Shown here: positions 8,842-21,017 of the stretch, one piece after another
How the letters are laid out: each line of letters starts with the position of its first letter
How positions within the stretch are numbered: position 1 is the first letter of the stretch
Source of the DNA: Siphonodentalium dalli
Taxonomy: Eukaryota; Mollusca; Scaphopoda; Gadilida; Siphonodentaliidae
DNA length: 64,000 nucleotides
Reading direction: 5' to 3'
Assembly: GCA_032622095.1 (NCBI GenBank)
Contig: CP136064.1
Location: forward strand, 190,203,794-190,267,793
Notes under the pieces: model-generated
Databases searched by the model: none
The model's input: only the letters and a program-made list of their open reading frames with translations
What the model was told of the DNA's origin: nothing
Made by a program: the position numbers and the translations under genes

Positions 8842-9613
8842 AGGAAGGCGAATTTTGTTACAATATCTTGCACTATATTTCATCAATGGCGGGTTTTGGT
8901 AAATTTTTACCCCATTCAATCTCATACAAAATTTATAGCACTCGATCTATTTTATCAGAGGCTGCTTTTTGGTAATGTTTTGCACTATTCAAATCTCGCA
9001 CAAAATCCCATGTGTACATTGTCCTGTATTTTTTATAATTTGTTTTATATATCAGTTCGTTTCATCCCATATTTTAGTTGCGGGAGGTAGCGTCTGTTTC
9101 ACAGCATCACCCATAGAGACAAGTTGACGTCACAGACATGATGCACCATTCGTTCGCAATATGGACACCCAATAATTTAGTTGGTTGTTTGATTACGACA
9201 TGTTCAAGATCGAAAATTGGGATCGTCAAGGTCGGTCTCGGAATATTGTTAAATGGACACAACTCGTTTAAACCTCAAACAGTACGTATACCTAATATGG
9301 AAGTCGGAACAATGCAGGTCGATAAATACACGAAACACCGTTATACTCTAAAAATAGTCTTATCGAAATCACATTAATTTGACAGCTGTTTTCAATTATT
9401 TTTTCTCACAGATTGAGACAAACGCTCTTTATGCGTACCGTATAAGGAATATATAAACAATGAACGCTCGATCTTTATTGTCTCGTGCTGATTAATTTTC
9501 CGAAAACAATATGACTTGAATAAGTCACGACATGATATGTATACATTTCATGTATTTCTCGACACATTTTGACCCCGAACGGGGCCTGACGAGGAGGGTA
9601 TGTTCTTTGGCCT

Positions 9614-9685
9614 GGGGATGTAGCTCAGTTGTAGAGCGTTCGCTTTGCATGTGAAAGGCCCCGGGTTCGATCCCCGGCATCTCCA
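9614..9685 (+). tRNA. tRNA-Ala-TGC: tRNA-Ala(TGC), unit 7 gene 1, G18T variant
   Basis: G18T at 9630; otherwise consensus. Confidence 0.9.
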
Positions 9686-9925
9686 GCACAGTGCTTTCTT
9701 TTTATTTGTATGTATGAAGTTTTAATTGCACATGCCGCTGTTATGACTGACTGTCGTGATTTCATATACTGGAAAGTCACCATTTGTGAATCGAAACGTT
9801 CCGTCCTATATGCATAGCTATTAAATCACAACAAAGCAAATTTACCACTTCATCTGACTTCTCATCGAATAATAAATAGCTGTCTAATGTAGTCTCCAAA
9901 CTTTGACGGACAAATTCTATCAGTT

Positions 9926-9997
9926 GGGGATGTAGCTCAGTGGTAGAGCGTTCGCTTTGCATGTGAAAGGCCCCGGGTTCGATCCCCGGCATCTCCA
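9926..9997 (+). tRNA. tRNA-Ala-TGC: tRNA-Ala(TGC), unit 7 gene 2
   Basis: Consensus copy. Confidence 0.97.
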
Positions 9998-10291
9998 AGA
10001 AATACTTTTGCACGAAAGTTAAAATTCGATTATGACGGTTTTGGTGATATTAATGGATGCAAATAATAGAAACAGCTTTCCCCATCGTTTTTCCGCGTGA
10101 AATCACGAAAACGAAAAAATTACTTTTCTGTATGCTCCGATGATATGCTCCGATGCTCCGTGGTATTGTCCTTATATTGCAGTGTAATTTCTATCATTTT
10201 ATATTGAGATTAACATACTTCTTTTTTTTCGTGGGAAATCAAAGGATTTATTATTTGTCGACAATAATATGGCCTTGCAATTTTACGGGCC

Positions 10292-10363
10292 GGGGATGTA
10301 GCTCAGTGGTAGAGCGTTCGCTTCGCATGTGAAAGGCCCCGGGTTCAATCCCCGGCATCTCCA
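10292..10363 (+). tRNA. tRNA-Ala-CGC: tRNA-Ala(CGC), unit 7 gene 3
   Basis: Consensus copy. Confidence 0.97.
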
Positions 10364-11135
10364 AGGAAGGCGAATTTTGTTACAATATCTTGCACTATAT
10401 TTCATCAATGGCGGGTTTTGGTAAATTTTTACCCCATTCAATCTCATACAAAATTTATAGCACTCGATCTATTTTATCAGAGGCTGCTTTTTGGTAATGT
10501 TTTGCACTATTCAAATCTCGCACAAAATCCCATGTGTACATTGTCCTGTATTTTTTATAATTTGTTTTATATATCAGTTCGTTTCATCCCATATTTTAGT
10601 TGCGGGAGGTAGCGTCTGTTTCACAGCATCACCCATAGAGACAAGTTGACGTCACAGACATGATGCACCATTCGTTCGCAATATGGACACCCAATAATTT
10701 AGTTGGTTGTTTGATTACGACATGTTCAAGATCGAAAATTGGGATCGTCAAGGTCGGTCTCGGAATATTGTTAAATGGACACAACTCGTTTAAACCTCAA
10801 ACAGTACGTATACCTAATATGGAAGTCGGAACAATGCAGGTCGATAAATACACGAAACACCGTTATACTCTAAAAATAGTCTTATCGAAATCACATTAAT
10901 TTGACAGCTGTTTTCAATTATTTTTTCTCACAGATTGAGACAAACGCTCTTTATGCGTACCGTATAAGGAATATATAAACAATGAACGCTCGATCTTTAT
11001 TGTCTCGTGCTGATTAATTTTCCGAAAACAATATGACTTGAATAAGTCACGACATGATATGTATACATTTCATGTATTTCTCGACACATTTTGACCCCGA
11101 ACGGGGCCTGACGAGGAGGGTATGTTCTTTGGCCT

Positions 11136-11207
11136 GGGGATGTAGCTCAGTTGTAGAGCGTTCGCTTTGCATGTGAAAGGCCCCGGGATCGATCCCCGGC
11201 ATCTCCA
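11136..11207 (+). tRNA. tRNA-Ala-TGC: tRNA-Ala(TGC), unit 8 gene 1, G18T + T54A
   Basis: G18T at 11152 and T54A at 11188, the same double change as unit 6. Confidence 0.85.
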
Positions 11208-11447
11208 GCACAGTGCTTTCTTTTTATTTGTATGTATGAAGTTTTAATTGCACATGCCGCTGTTATGACTGACTGTCGTGATTTCATATACTGGAAAGTC
11301 ACCATTTGTGAATCGAAACGTTCCGTCCTATATGCATAGCTATTAAATCACAACAAAGCAAATTTACCACTTCATCTGACTTCTCATCGAATAATAAATA
11401 GCTGTCTAATGTAGTCTCCAAACTTTGACGGACAAATTCTATCAGTT

Positions 11448-11519
11448 GGGGATGTAGCTCAGTGGTAGAGCGTTCGCTTTGCATGTGAAAGGCCCCGGGT
11501 TCGATCCCCGGCATCTCCA
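11448..11519 (+). tRNA. tRNA-Ala-TGC: tRNA-Ala(TGC), unit 8 gene 2
   Basis: Consensus copy. Confidence 0.97.
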
Positions 11520-11813
11520 AGAAATACTTTTGCACGAAAGTTAAAATTCGATTATGACGGTTTTGGTGATATTAATGGATGCAAATAATAGAAACAGCTT
11601 TCCCCATCGTTTTTCCGCGTGAAATCACGAAAACGAAAAAATTACTTTTCTGTATGCTCCGATGATATGCTCCGATGCTCCGTGGTATTGTCCTTATATC
11701 GCAGTGTAATTTCTATCATTTTATATTGAGATTAACATACTTCTTTTTTTTCGTGGGAAATCAAAGGATTTATTATTTGTCGACAATAATATGGCCTTGC
11801 AATTTTACGGGCC

Positions 11814-11885
11814 GGGGATGTAGCTCAGTGGTAGAGCGTTCGCTTCGCATGTGAAAGGCCCCGGGTTCAATCCCCGGCATCTCCA
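11814..11885 (+). tRNA. tRNA-Ala-CGC: tRNA-Ala(CGC), unit 8 gene 3
   Basis: Consensus copy. Confidence 0.97.
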
Positions 11886-12657
11886 AGGAAGGCGAATTTT
11901 GTTACAATATCTTGCACTATATTTCATCAATGGCGGGTTTTGGTAAATTTTTACCCCATTCAATCTCATACAAAATTTATAGCACTCGATCTATTTTATC
12001 AGAGGCTGCTTTTTGGTAATGTTTTGCACTATTCAAATCTCGCACAAAATCCCATGTGTACATTGTCCTGTATTTTTTATAATTTGTTTTATATATCAGT
12101 TCGTTTCATCCCATATTTTAGTTGCGGGAGGTAGCGTCTGTTTCACAGCATCACCCATAGAGACAAGTTGACGTCACAGACATGATGCACCATTCGTTCG
12201 CAATATGGACACCCAATAATTTAGTTGGTTGTTTGATTACGACATGTTCAAGATCGAAAATTGGGATCGTCAAGGTCGGTCTCGGAATATTGTTAAATGG
12301 ACACAACTCGTTTAAACCTCAAACAGTACGTATACCTAATATGGAAGTCGGAACAATGCAGGTCGATAAATACACGAAACACCGTTATACTCTAAAAATA
12401 GTCTTATCGAAATCACATTAATTTGACAGCTGTTTTCAATTATTTTTTCTCACAGATTGAGACAAACGCTCTTTATGCGTACCGTATAAGGAATATATAA
12501 ACAATGAACGCTCGATCTTTATTGTCTCGTGCTGATTAATTTTCCGAAAACAATATGACTTGAATAAGTCACGACATGATATGTATACATTTCATGTATT
12601 TCTCGACACATTTTGACCCCGAACCGGGCCTGACGAGGAGGGTGTGTTCTTTGGCCT

Positions 12658-12729
12658 GGGGATGTAGCTCAGTGGTAGAGCGTTCGCTTTGCATGTGAAA
12701 GGCCCCGGGTTCGATCCCCGGCATCTCCA
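12658..12729 (+). tRNA. tRNA-Ala-TGC: tRNA-Ala(TGC), unit 9 gene 1
   Basis: Consensus copy. Confidence 0.97.
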
Positions 12730-12969
12730 GCACAGTGCTTTCTTTTTATTTGTATGTATGAAGTTTTAATTGCACAAGCCGCTGTTATGACTGACTGTCG
12801 TGATTTCATATACTGGAAAGTCACCATTTGTGAATCGAAACGTTCCGTCCTATATGCATAGCTATTAAATCACAACAAAGCAAATTTACCACTTCATCTG
12901 ACTTCTCATCGAATAATAAATAGCTGTCTAATGTAGTCTCCAAACTTTGACGGACAAATTCTATCAGTT

Positions 12970-13041
12970 GGGGATGTAGCTCAGTGGTAGAGCGTTCGCT
13001 TTGCATGTGAAAGGCCCCGGGTTCGATCCCCGGCATCTCCA
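12970..13041 (+). tRNA. tRNA-Ala-TGC: tRNA-Ala(TGC), unit 9 gene 2
   Basis: Consensus copy. Confidence 0.97.
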
Positions 13042-13335
13042 AGAAATACTTTTGCACGAAAGTTAAAATTAGATTATGACGGTTTTGGTGATATTAATGG
13101 ATGTAAATAATAGAAACAGCTTTCCCCATCGTTTTTCCGCGTGAAATCACGAAAACGAAAAAATTACTTTTCTGTATGCTCCGATGATATGCTCCGATGC
13201 TCCGTGGTATTGTCCTTATATTGCAGTGTAATTTCTATCATTTTATATTGAGATTAACATACTTCTTTTTTTTCGTGGGAAATCAAAGGATTTATTATTT
13301 GTCGACAATAATATGGCCTTGCAATTTTACGGGCC

Positions 13336-13407
13336 GGGGATGTAGCTCAGTGGTAGAGCGTTCGCTTCGCATGTGAAAGGCCCCGGGTTCAATCCCCGGC
13401 ATCTCCA
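13336..13407 (+). tRNA. tRNA-Ala-CGC: tRNA-Ala(CGC), unit 9 gene 3
   Basis: Consensus copy. Confidence 0.97.
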
Positions 13408-14179
13408 AGGAAGGCGAATTTTGTTACAATATCTTGCACTATATTTCATCAATGGCGGGTTTTGGTAAATTTTTACCCCATTCAATCTCATACAAAATTT
13501 ATAGCACTCGATCTATTTTATCAGAGGCTGCTTTTTGGTAATGTTTTGCACTATTCAAATCTCGCACAAAATCCCATGTGTACATTGTCCTGTATTTTTT
13601 ATAATTTGTTTTATATATCAGTTCGTTTCATCCCATATTTTAGTTGCGGGAGGTAGCGTCTGTTTCACAGCATCACCCATAGAGACAAGTTGACGTCACA
13701 GACATGATGCACCATTCGTTCGCAATATGGACACCCAATAATTTAGTTGGTTGTTTGATTACGACATGTTCAAGATCGAAAATTGGGATCGTCAAGGTCG
13801 GTCTCGGAATATTGTTAAATGGACACAACTCGTTTAAACCTCAAACAGTACGTATACCTAATATGGAAGTCGGAACAATGCAGGTCGATAAATACACGAA
13901 ACACCGTTATACTCTAAAAATAGTCTTATCGAAATCACATTAATTTGACAGCTGTTTTCAATTATTTTTTCTCACAGATTGAGACAAACGCTCTTTATGC
14001 GTACCGTATAAGGAATATATAAACAATGAACGCTCGATCTTTATTGTCTCGTGCTGATTAATTTTCCGAAAACAATATGACTTGAATAAGTCACGACATG
14101 ATATGTATACATTTCATGTATTTCTCGACACATTTTGACCCCGAACGGGGCCTGACGAGGAGGGTATGTTCTTTGGCCT

Positions 14180-14251
14180 GGGGATGTAGCTCAGTTGTAG
14201 AGCGTTCGCTTTGCATGTGAAAGGCCCCGGGTTCGATCCCCGGCATCTCCA
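14180..14251 (+). tRNA. tRNA-Ala-TGC: tRNA-Ala(TGC), unit 10 gene 1, G18T variant
   Basis: G18T at 14196; otherwise consensus. Confidence 0.9.
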
Positions 14252-14491
14252 GCACAGTGCTTTCTTTTTATTTGTATGTATGAAGTTTTAATTGCACATG
14301 CCGCTGTTATGACTGACTGTCGTGATTTCATATACTGGAAAGTCACCATTTGTGAATCGAAACGTTCCGTCCTATATGCATAGCTATTAAATCACAACAA
14401 AGCAAATTTACCACTTCATCTGACTTCTCATCGAATAATAAATAGCTGTCTAATGTAGTCTCCAAACTTTGACGGACAAATTCTATCAGTT

Positions 14492-14563
14492 GGGGATGTA
14501 GCTCAGTGGTAGAGCGTTCGCTTTGCATGTGAAAGGCCCCGGGTTCGATCCCCGGCATCTCCA
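14492..14563 (+). tRNA. tRNA-Ala-TGC: tRNA-Ala(TGC), unit 10 gene 2
   Basis: Consensus copy. Confidence 0.97.
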
Positions 14564-14857
14564 AGAAATACTTTTGCACGAAAGTTAAAATTCGATTATG
14601 ACGGTTTTGGTGATATTAATGGATGCAAATAATAGAAACAGCTTTCCCCATCGTTTTTCCGCGTGAAATCACGAAAACGAAAAAATTACTTTTCTGTATG
14701 CTCCGATGATATGCTCCGATGCTCCGTGGTATTGTCCTTATATTGCAGTGTAATTTCTATCATTTTATATTGAGATTAACATACTTCTTTTTTTTCGTGG
14801 GAAATCAAAGGATTTATTATTTGTCGACAATAATATGGCCTTGCAATTTTACGGGCC

Positions 14858-14929
14858 GGGGATGTAGCTCAGTGGTAGAGCGTTCGCTTCGCATGTGAAA
14901 GGCCCCGGGTTCAATCCCCGGCATCTCCA
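14858..14929 (+). tRNA. tRNA-Ala-CGC: tRNA-Ala(CGC), unit 10 gene 3
   Basis: Consensus copy. Confidence 0.97.
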
Positions 14930-15701
14930 AGGAAGGCGAATTTTGTTACAATATCTTGCACTATATTTCATCAATGGCGGGTTTTGGTAAATTTTTACCC
15001 CATTCAATCTCATACAAAATTTATAGCACTCGATCTATTTTATCAGAGGCTGCTTTTTGGTAATGTTTTGCACTATTCAAATCTCGCACAAAATCCCATG
15101 TGTACATTGTCCTGTATTTTTTATAATTTGTTTTATATATCAGTTCGTTTCATCCCATATTTTAGTTGCGGGAGGTAGCGTCTGTTTCACAGCATCACCC
15201 ATAGAGACAAGTTGACGTCACAGACATGATGCACCATTCGTTCGCAATATGGACACCCAATAATTTAGTTGGTTGTTTGATTACGACATGTTCAAGATCG
15301 AAAATTGGGATCGTCAAGGTCGGTCTCGGAATATTGTTAAATGGACACAACTCGTTTAAACCTCAAACAGTACGTATACCTAATATGGAAGTCGGAACAA
15401 TGCAGGTCGATAAATACACGAAACACCGTTATACTCTAAAAATAGTCTTATCGAAATCACATTAATTTGACAGCTGTTTTCAATTATTTTTTCTCACAGA
15501 TTGAGACAAACGCTCTTTATGCGTACCGTATAAGGAATATATAAACAATGAACGCTCGATCTTTATTGTCTCGTGCTGATTAATTTTCCGAAAACAATAT
15601 GACTTGAATAAGTCACGACATGATATGTATACATTTCATGTATTTCTCGACACATTTTGACCCCGAACCGGGCCTGACGAGGAGGGTATGTTCTTTGGTC
15701 T

Positions 15702-15773
15702 GGGGATGTAGCTCAGTGGTAGAGCGTTCGCTTTGCATGTGAAAGGCCCCGGGTTCGATCCCCGGCATCTCCA
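15702..15773 (+). tRNA. tRNA-Ala-TGC: tRNA-Ala(TGC), unit 11 gene 1
   Basis: Consensus copy. Confidence 0.97.
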
Positions 15774-16013
15774 GCACAGTGCTTTCTTTTTATTTGTATG
15801 TATGAAGTTTTAATTGCACATGCCGCTGTTATGACTGACTGTCGTGATTTCATATACTGGAAAGTCACCATTTGTGAATCGAAACGTTCCGTCCTATATG
15901 CATAGCTATTAAATCACAACAAAGCAAATTTACCACTTCATCTGACTTCTCATCGAATAATAAATAGCTGTCTAATGTAGTCTCCAAACTTTGACGGACA
16001 AATTCTATCAGTT

Positions 16014-16085
16014 GGGGATGTAGCTCAGTGGTAGAGCGTTCGCTTTGCATGTGAAAGGCCCCGGGTTCGATCCCCGGCATCTCCA
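16014..16085 (+). tRNA. tRNA-Ala-TGC: tRNA-Ala(TGC), unit 11 gene 2
   Basis: Consensus copy. Confidence 0.97.
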
Positions 16086-16379
16086 AGAAATACTTTTGCA
16101 CGAAAGTTAAAATTCGATTATGACGGTTTTGGTGATATTAATGGATGTAAATAATAGAAACAGCTTTCCCCATCGTTTTTCCGCGTGAAATCACGAAAAC
16201 GAAAAAATTACTTTTCTGTATGCTCCGATGATATGCTCCGATGCTCCGTGGTATTGTCCTTATATTGCAGTGTAATTTCTATCATTTTATATTGAGATTA
16301 ACATACTTCTTTTTTTTCGTGGGAAATCAAAGGATTTATTATTTGTCGACAATAATATGGCCTTGCAATTTTACGGGCC

Positions 16380-16451
16380 GGGGATGTAGCTCAGTGGTAG
16401 AGCGTTCGCTTCGCATGTGAAAGGCCCCGGGTTCAATCCCCGGCATCTCCA
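16380..16451 (+). tRNA. tRNA-Ala-CGC: tRNA-Ala(CGC), unit 11 gene 3
   Basis: Consensus copy. Confidence 0.97.
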
Positions 16452-17223
16452 AGGAAGGCGAATTTTGTTACAATATCTTGCACTATATTTCATCAATGGC
16501 GGGTTTTGGTAAATTTTTACCCCATTCAATCTCATACAAAATTTATAGCACTCGATCTATTTTATCAGAGGCTGCTTTTTGGTAATGTTTTGCACTATTC
16601 AAATCTCGCACAAAATCCCATGTGTACATTGTCCTGTATTTTTTATAATTTGTTTTATATATCAGTTCGTTTCATCCCATATTTTAGTTGCGGGAGGTAG
16701 CGTCTGTTTCACAGCATCACCCATAGAGACAAGTTGACGTCACAGACATGATGCACCATTCGTTCGCAATATGGACACCCAATAATTTAGTTGGTTGTTT
16801 GATTACGACATGTTCAAGATCGAAAATTGGGATCGTCAAGGTCGGTCTCGGAATATTGTTAAATGGACACAACTCGTTTAAACCTCAAACAGTACGTATA
16901 CCTAATATGGAAGTCGGAACAATGCAGGTCGATAAATACACGAAACACCGTTATACTCTAAAAATAGTCTTATCGAAATCACATTAATTTGACAGCTGTT
17001 TTCAATTATTTTTTCTCACAGATTGAGACAAACGCTCTTTATGCGTACCGTATAAGGAATATATAAACAATGAACGCTCGATCTTTATTGTCTCGTGCTG
17101 ATTAATTTTCCGAAAACAATATGACTTGAATAAGTCACGACATGATATGTATACATTTCATGTATTTCTCGACACATTTTGACCCCGAACCGGGCCTGAC
17201 GAGGAGGGTATGTTCTTTGGTCT

Positions 17224-17295
17224 GGGGATGTAGCTCAGTGGTAGAGCGTTCGCTTTGCATGTGAAAGGCCTTGGGTTCGATCCCCGGCATCTCCA
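17224..17295 (+). tRNA. tRNA-Ala-TGC: tRNA-Ala(TGC), unit 12 gene 1, CC49-50TT
   Basis: Adjacent C49T and C50T at 17271-17272 turn the two outer T-stem pairs into G-U wobbles. The stem can still form, more weakly. A tandem CC to TT is the typical mark of UV-type dipyrimidine damage or a single multinucleotide event; which one is not decidable here. Confidence 0.9.
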
Positions 17296-17535
17296 GCACA
17301 GTGCTTTCTTTTTATTTGTATGTATGAAGTTTTAATTGCACATGCCGCTGTTATGACTGACTGTCGTGATTTCATATACTGGAAAGTCACCATTTGTGAA
17401 TCGAAACGTTCCGTCCTATATGCATAGCTATTAAATCACAACAAAGCAAATTTACCACTTCATCTGACTTCTCATCGAATAATAAATAGCTGTCTAATGT
17501 AGTCTCCAAACTTTGACGGACAAATTCTATCAGTT

Positions 17536-17607
17536 GGGGATGTAGCTCAGTGGTAGAGCGTTCGCTTTGCATGTGAAAGGCCCCGGGTTCGATCCCCGGC
17601 ATCTCCA
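17536..17607 (+). tRNA. tRNA-Ala-TGC: tRNA-Ala(TGC), unit 12 gene 2
   Basis: Consensus copy. Confidence 0.97.
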
Positions 17608-17901
17608 AGAAATACTTTTGCACGAAAGTTAAAATTCGATTATGACGGTTTTGGTGATATTAATGGATGTAAATAATAGAAACAGCTTTCCCCATCGTTT
17701 TTCCGCGTGAAATCACGAAAACGAAAAAATTACTTTTCTGTATGCTCCGATGATATGCTCCGATGCTCCGTGGTATTGTCCTTATATTGCAGTGTAATTT
17801 CTATCATTTTATATTGAGATTAACATACTTCTTTTTTTTCGTGGGAAATCAAAGGATTTATTATTTGTCGACAATAATATGGCCTTGCAATTTTACGGGC
17901 C

Positions 17902-17973
17902 GGGAATGTAGCTCAGTGGTAGAGCGTTCGCTTCGCATGTGAAAGGCCCCGGGTTCAATCCCCGGCATCTCCA
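17902..17973 (+). tRNA. tRNA-Ala-CGC: tRNA-Ala(CGC), unit 12 gene 3, G4A variant
   Basis: G4A at 17905 gives an A4-C69 mismatch. Confidence 0.9.
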
Positions 17974-18745
17974 AGGAAGGCGAATTTTGTTACAATATCT
18001 TGCACTATATTTCATCAATGGCGGGTTTTGGTAAATTTTTACCCCATTCAATCTCATACAAAATTTATAGCACTCGATCTATTTTATCAGAGGCTGCTTT
18101 TTGGTAATGTTTTGCACTATTCAAATCTCGCACAAAATCCCATGTGTACATTGTCCTGTATTTTTTATAATTTGTTTTATATATCAGTTCGTTTCATCCC
18201 ATATTTTAGTTGCGGGAGGTAGCGTCTGTTTCACAGCATCACCCATAGAGACAAGTTGACGTCACAGACATGATGCACCATTCGTTCGCAATATGGACAC
18301 CCAATAATTTAGTTGGTTGTTTGATTACGACATGTTCAAGATCGAAAATTGGGATCGTCAAGGTCGGTCTCGGAATATTGTTAAATGGACACAACTCGTT
18401 TAAACCTCAAACAGTACGTATACCTAATATGGAAGTCGGAACAATGCAGGTCGATAAATACACGAAACACCGTTATACTCTAAAAATAGTCTTATCGAAA
18501 TCACATTAATTTGACAGCTGTTTTCAATTATTTTTTCTCACAGATTGAGACAAACGCTCTTTATGCGTACCGTATAAGGAATATATAAACAATGAACGCT
18601 CGATCTTTATTGTCTCGTGCTGATTAATTTTCCGAAAACAATATGACTTGAATAAGTCACGACATGATATGTATACATTTCATGTATTTCTCGACACATT
18701 TTGACCCCGAACGGGGCCTGACGAGGAGGGTATGTTCTTTGGCCT

Positions 18746-18817
18746 GGGGATGTAGCTCAGTTGTAGAGCGTTCGCTTTGCATGTGAAAGGCCCCGGGTTC
18801 GATCCCCGGCATCTCCA
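18746..18817 (+). tRNA. tRNA-Ala-TGC: tRNA-Ala(TGC), unit 13 gene 1, G18T variant
   Basis: G18T at 18762; otherwise consensus. Confidence 0.9.
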
Positions 18818-19057
18818 GCACAGTGCTTTCTTTTTATTTGTATGTATGAAGTTTTAATTGCACATGCCGCTGTTATGACTGACTGTCGTGATTTCATATA
18901 CTGGAAAGTCACCATTTGTGAATCGAAACGTTCCGTCCTATATGCATAGCTATTAAATCACAACAAAGCAAATTTACCACTTCATCTGACTTCTCATCGA
19001 ATAATAAATAGCTGTCTAATGTAGTCTCCAAACTTTGACGGACAAATTCTATCAGTT

Positions 19058-19129
19058 GGGGATGTAGCTCAGTGGTAGAGCGTTCGCTTTGCATGTGAAA
19101 GGCCCCGGGTTCGATCCCCGGCATCTCCA
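19058..19129 (+). tRNA. tRNA-Ala-TGC: tRNA-Ala(TGC), unit 13 gene 2
   Basis: Consensus copy. Confidence 0.97.
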
Positions 19130-19423
19130 AGAAATACTTTTGCACGAAAGTTAAAATTCGATTATGACGGTTTTGGTGATATTAATGGATGCAAATAATA
19201 GAAACAGCTTTCCCCATCGTTTTTCCGCGTGAAATCACGAAAACGAAAAAATTACTTTTCTGTATGCTCCGATGATATGCTCCGATGCTCCGTGGTATTG
19301 TCCTTATATTGCAGTGTAATTTCTATCATTTTATATTGAGATTAACATACTTCTTTTTTTTCGTGGGAAATCAAAGGATTTATTATTTGTCGACAATAAT
19401 ATGGCCTTGCAATTTTACGGGCC

Positions 19424-19495
19424 GGGGATGTAGCTCAGTGGTAGAGCGTTCGCTTCGCATGTGAAAGGCCCCGGGTTCAATCCCCGGCATCTCCA
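19424..19495 (+). tRNA. tRNA-Ala-CGC: tRNA-Ala(CGC), unit 13 gene 3
   Basis: Consensus copy. Confidence 0.97.
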
Positions 19496-20267
19496 AGGAA
19501 GGCGAATTTTGTTACAATATCTTGCACTATATTTCATCAATGGCGGGTTTTGGTAAATTTTTACCCCATTCAATCTCATACAAAATTTATAGCACTCGAT
19601 CTATTTTATCAGAGGCTGCTTTTTGGTAATGTTTTGCACTATTCAAATCTCGCACAAAATCCCATGTGTACATTGTCCTGTATTTTTTATAATTTGTTTT
19701 ATATATCAGTTCGTTTCATCCCATATTTTAGTTGCGGGAGGTAGCGTCTGTTTCACAGCATCACCCATAGAGACAAGTTGACGTCACAGACATGATGCAC
19801 CATTCGTTCGCAATATGGACACCCAATAATTTAGTTGGTTGTTTGATTACGACATGTTCAAGATCGAAAATTGGGATCGTCAAGGTCGGTCTCGGAATAT
19901 TGTTAAATGGACACAACTCGTTTAAACCTCAAACAGTACGTATACCTAATATGGAAGTCGGAACAATGCAGGTCGATAAATACACGAAACACCGTTATAC
20001 TCTAAAAATAGTCTTATCGAAATCACATTAATTTGACAGCTGTTTTCAATTATTTTTTCTCACAGATTGAGACAAACGCTCTTTATGCGTACCGTATAAG
20101 GAATATATAAACAATGAACGCTCGATCTTTATTGTCTCGTGCTGATTAATTTTCCGAAAACAATATGACTTGAATAAGTCACGACATGATATGTATACAT
20201 TTCATGTATTTCTCGACACATTTTGACCCCGAACCGGGCCTGACGAGGAGGGTATGTTCTTTGGTCT

Positions 20268-20339
20268 GGGGATGTAGCTCAGTGGTAGAGCGTTCGCTTT
20301 GCATGTGAAAGGCCCCGGGTTCGATCCCCGGCATCTCCA
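20268..20339 (+). tRNA. tRNA-Ala-TGC: tRNA-Ala(TGC), unit 14 gene 1
   Basis: Consensus copy. Confidence 0.97.
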
Positions 20340-20579
20340 GCACAGTGCTTTCTTTTTATTTGTATGTATGAAGTTTTAATTGCACATGCCGCTGTTATGA
20401 CTGACTGTCGTGATTTCATATACTGGAAAGTCACCATTTGTGAATCGAAACGTTCCGTCCTATATGCATAGCTATTAAATCACAACAAAGCAAATTTACC
20501 ACTTCATCTGACTTCTCATCGAATAATAAATAGCTGTCTAATGTAGTCTCCAAACTTTGACGGACAAATTCTATCAGTT

Positions 20580-20651
20580 GGGGATGTAGCTCAGTGGTAG
20601 AGCGTTCGCTTTGCATGTGAAAGGCCCCGGGTTCGATCCCCGGCATCTCCA
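20580..20651 (+). tRNA. tRNA-Ala-TGC: tRNA-Ala(TGC), unit 14 gene 2
   Basis: Consensus copy. Confidence 0.97.
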
Positions 20652-20945
20652 AGAAATACTTTTGCACGAAAGTTAAAATTCGATTATGACGGTTTTGGTG
20701 ATATTAATGGATGTAAATAATAGAAACAGCTTTCCCCATCGTTTTTCCGCGTGAAATCACGAAAACGAAAAAATTACTTTTCTGTATGCTCCGATGATAT
20801 GCTCCGATGCTCCGTGGTATTGTCCTTATATTGCAGTGTAATTTCTATCATTTTATATTGAGATTAACATACTTCTTTTTTTTCGTGGGAAATCAAAGGA
20901 TTTATTATTTGTCGACAATAATATGGCCTTGCAATTTTACGGGCC

Positions 20946-21017
20946 GGGAATGTAGCTCAGTGGTAGAGCGTTCGCTTCGCATGTGAAAGGCCCCGGGTTC
21001 AATCCCCGGCATCTCCA
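20946..21017 (+). tRNA. tRNA-Ala-CGC: tRNA-Ala(CGC), unit 14 gene 3, G4A variant
   Basis: G4A at 20949 gives an A4-C69 mismatch. Confidence 0.9.

Larger units (their letters stand above)
7611..9131 (+). repeat. Array unit 6 (chimeric)
   Basis: Haplotype GACTGATTG: type B marks on the left, type A marks (A896, T929) on the right. The left shares T54A with unit 8; the right shares an A for T spacer change (ACAAGCC, near 8210) with unit 9. One C is missing near 7624, so the unit is 1521 bp. Confidence 0.93.
9132..10653 (+). repeat. Array unit 7
   Basis: Haplotype GACTGCCTG (type B). Confidence 0.95.
10654..12175 (+). repeat. Array unit 8
   Basis: Haplotype GACTGCCCG (type B), with T54A in gene 1. 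Confidence 0.95.
12176..13697 (+). repeat. Array unit 9
   Basis: Haplotype CGCGGATTG (type A), with the ACAAGCC spacer mark also seen in unit 6. Confidence 0.95.
13698..15219 (+). repeat. Array unit 10
   Basis: Haplotype GACTGCCTG (type B). Confidence 0.95.
15220..16741 (+). repeat. Array unit 11
   Basis: Haplotype CATGGCTTG: type C on the left but G1164 in gene 3, the only type C unit without G4A. Confidence 0.95.
16742..18263 (+). repeat. Array unit 12
   Basis: Haplotype CATGGCTTA (type C), with a private CC to TT in gene 1. Confidence 0.95.
18264..19785 (+). repeat. Array unit 13
   Basis: Haplotype GACTGCCTG (type B). Confidence 0.95.
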
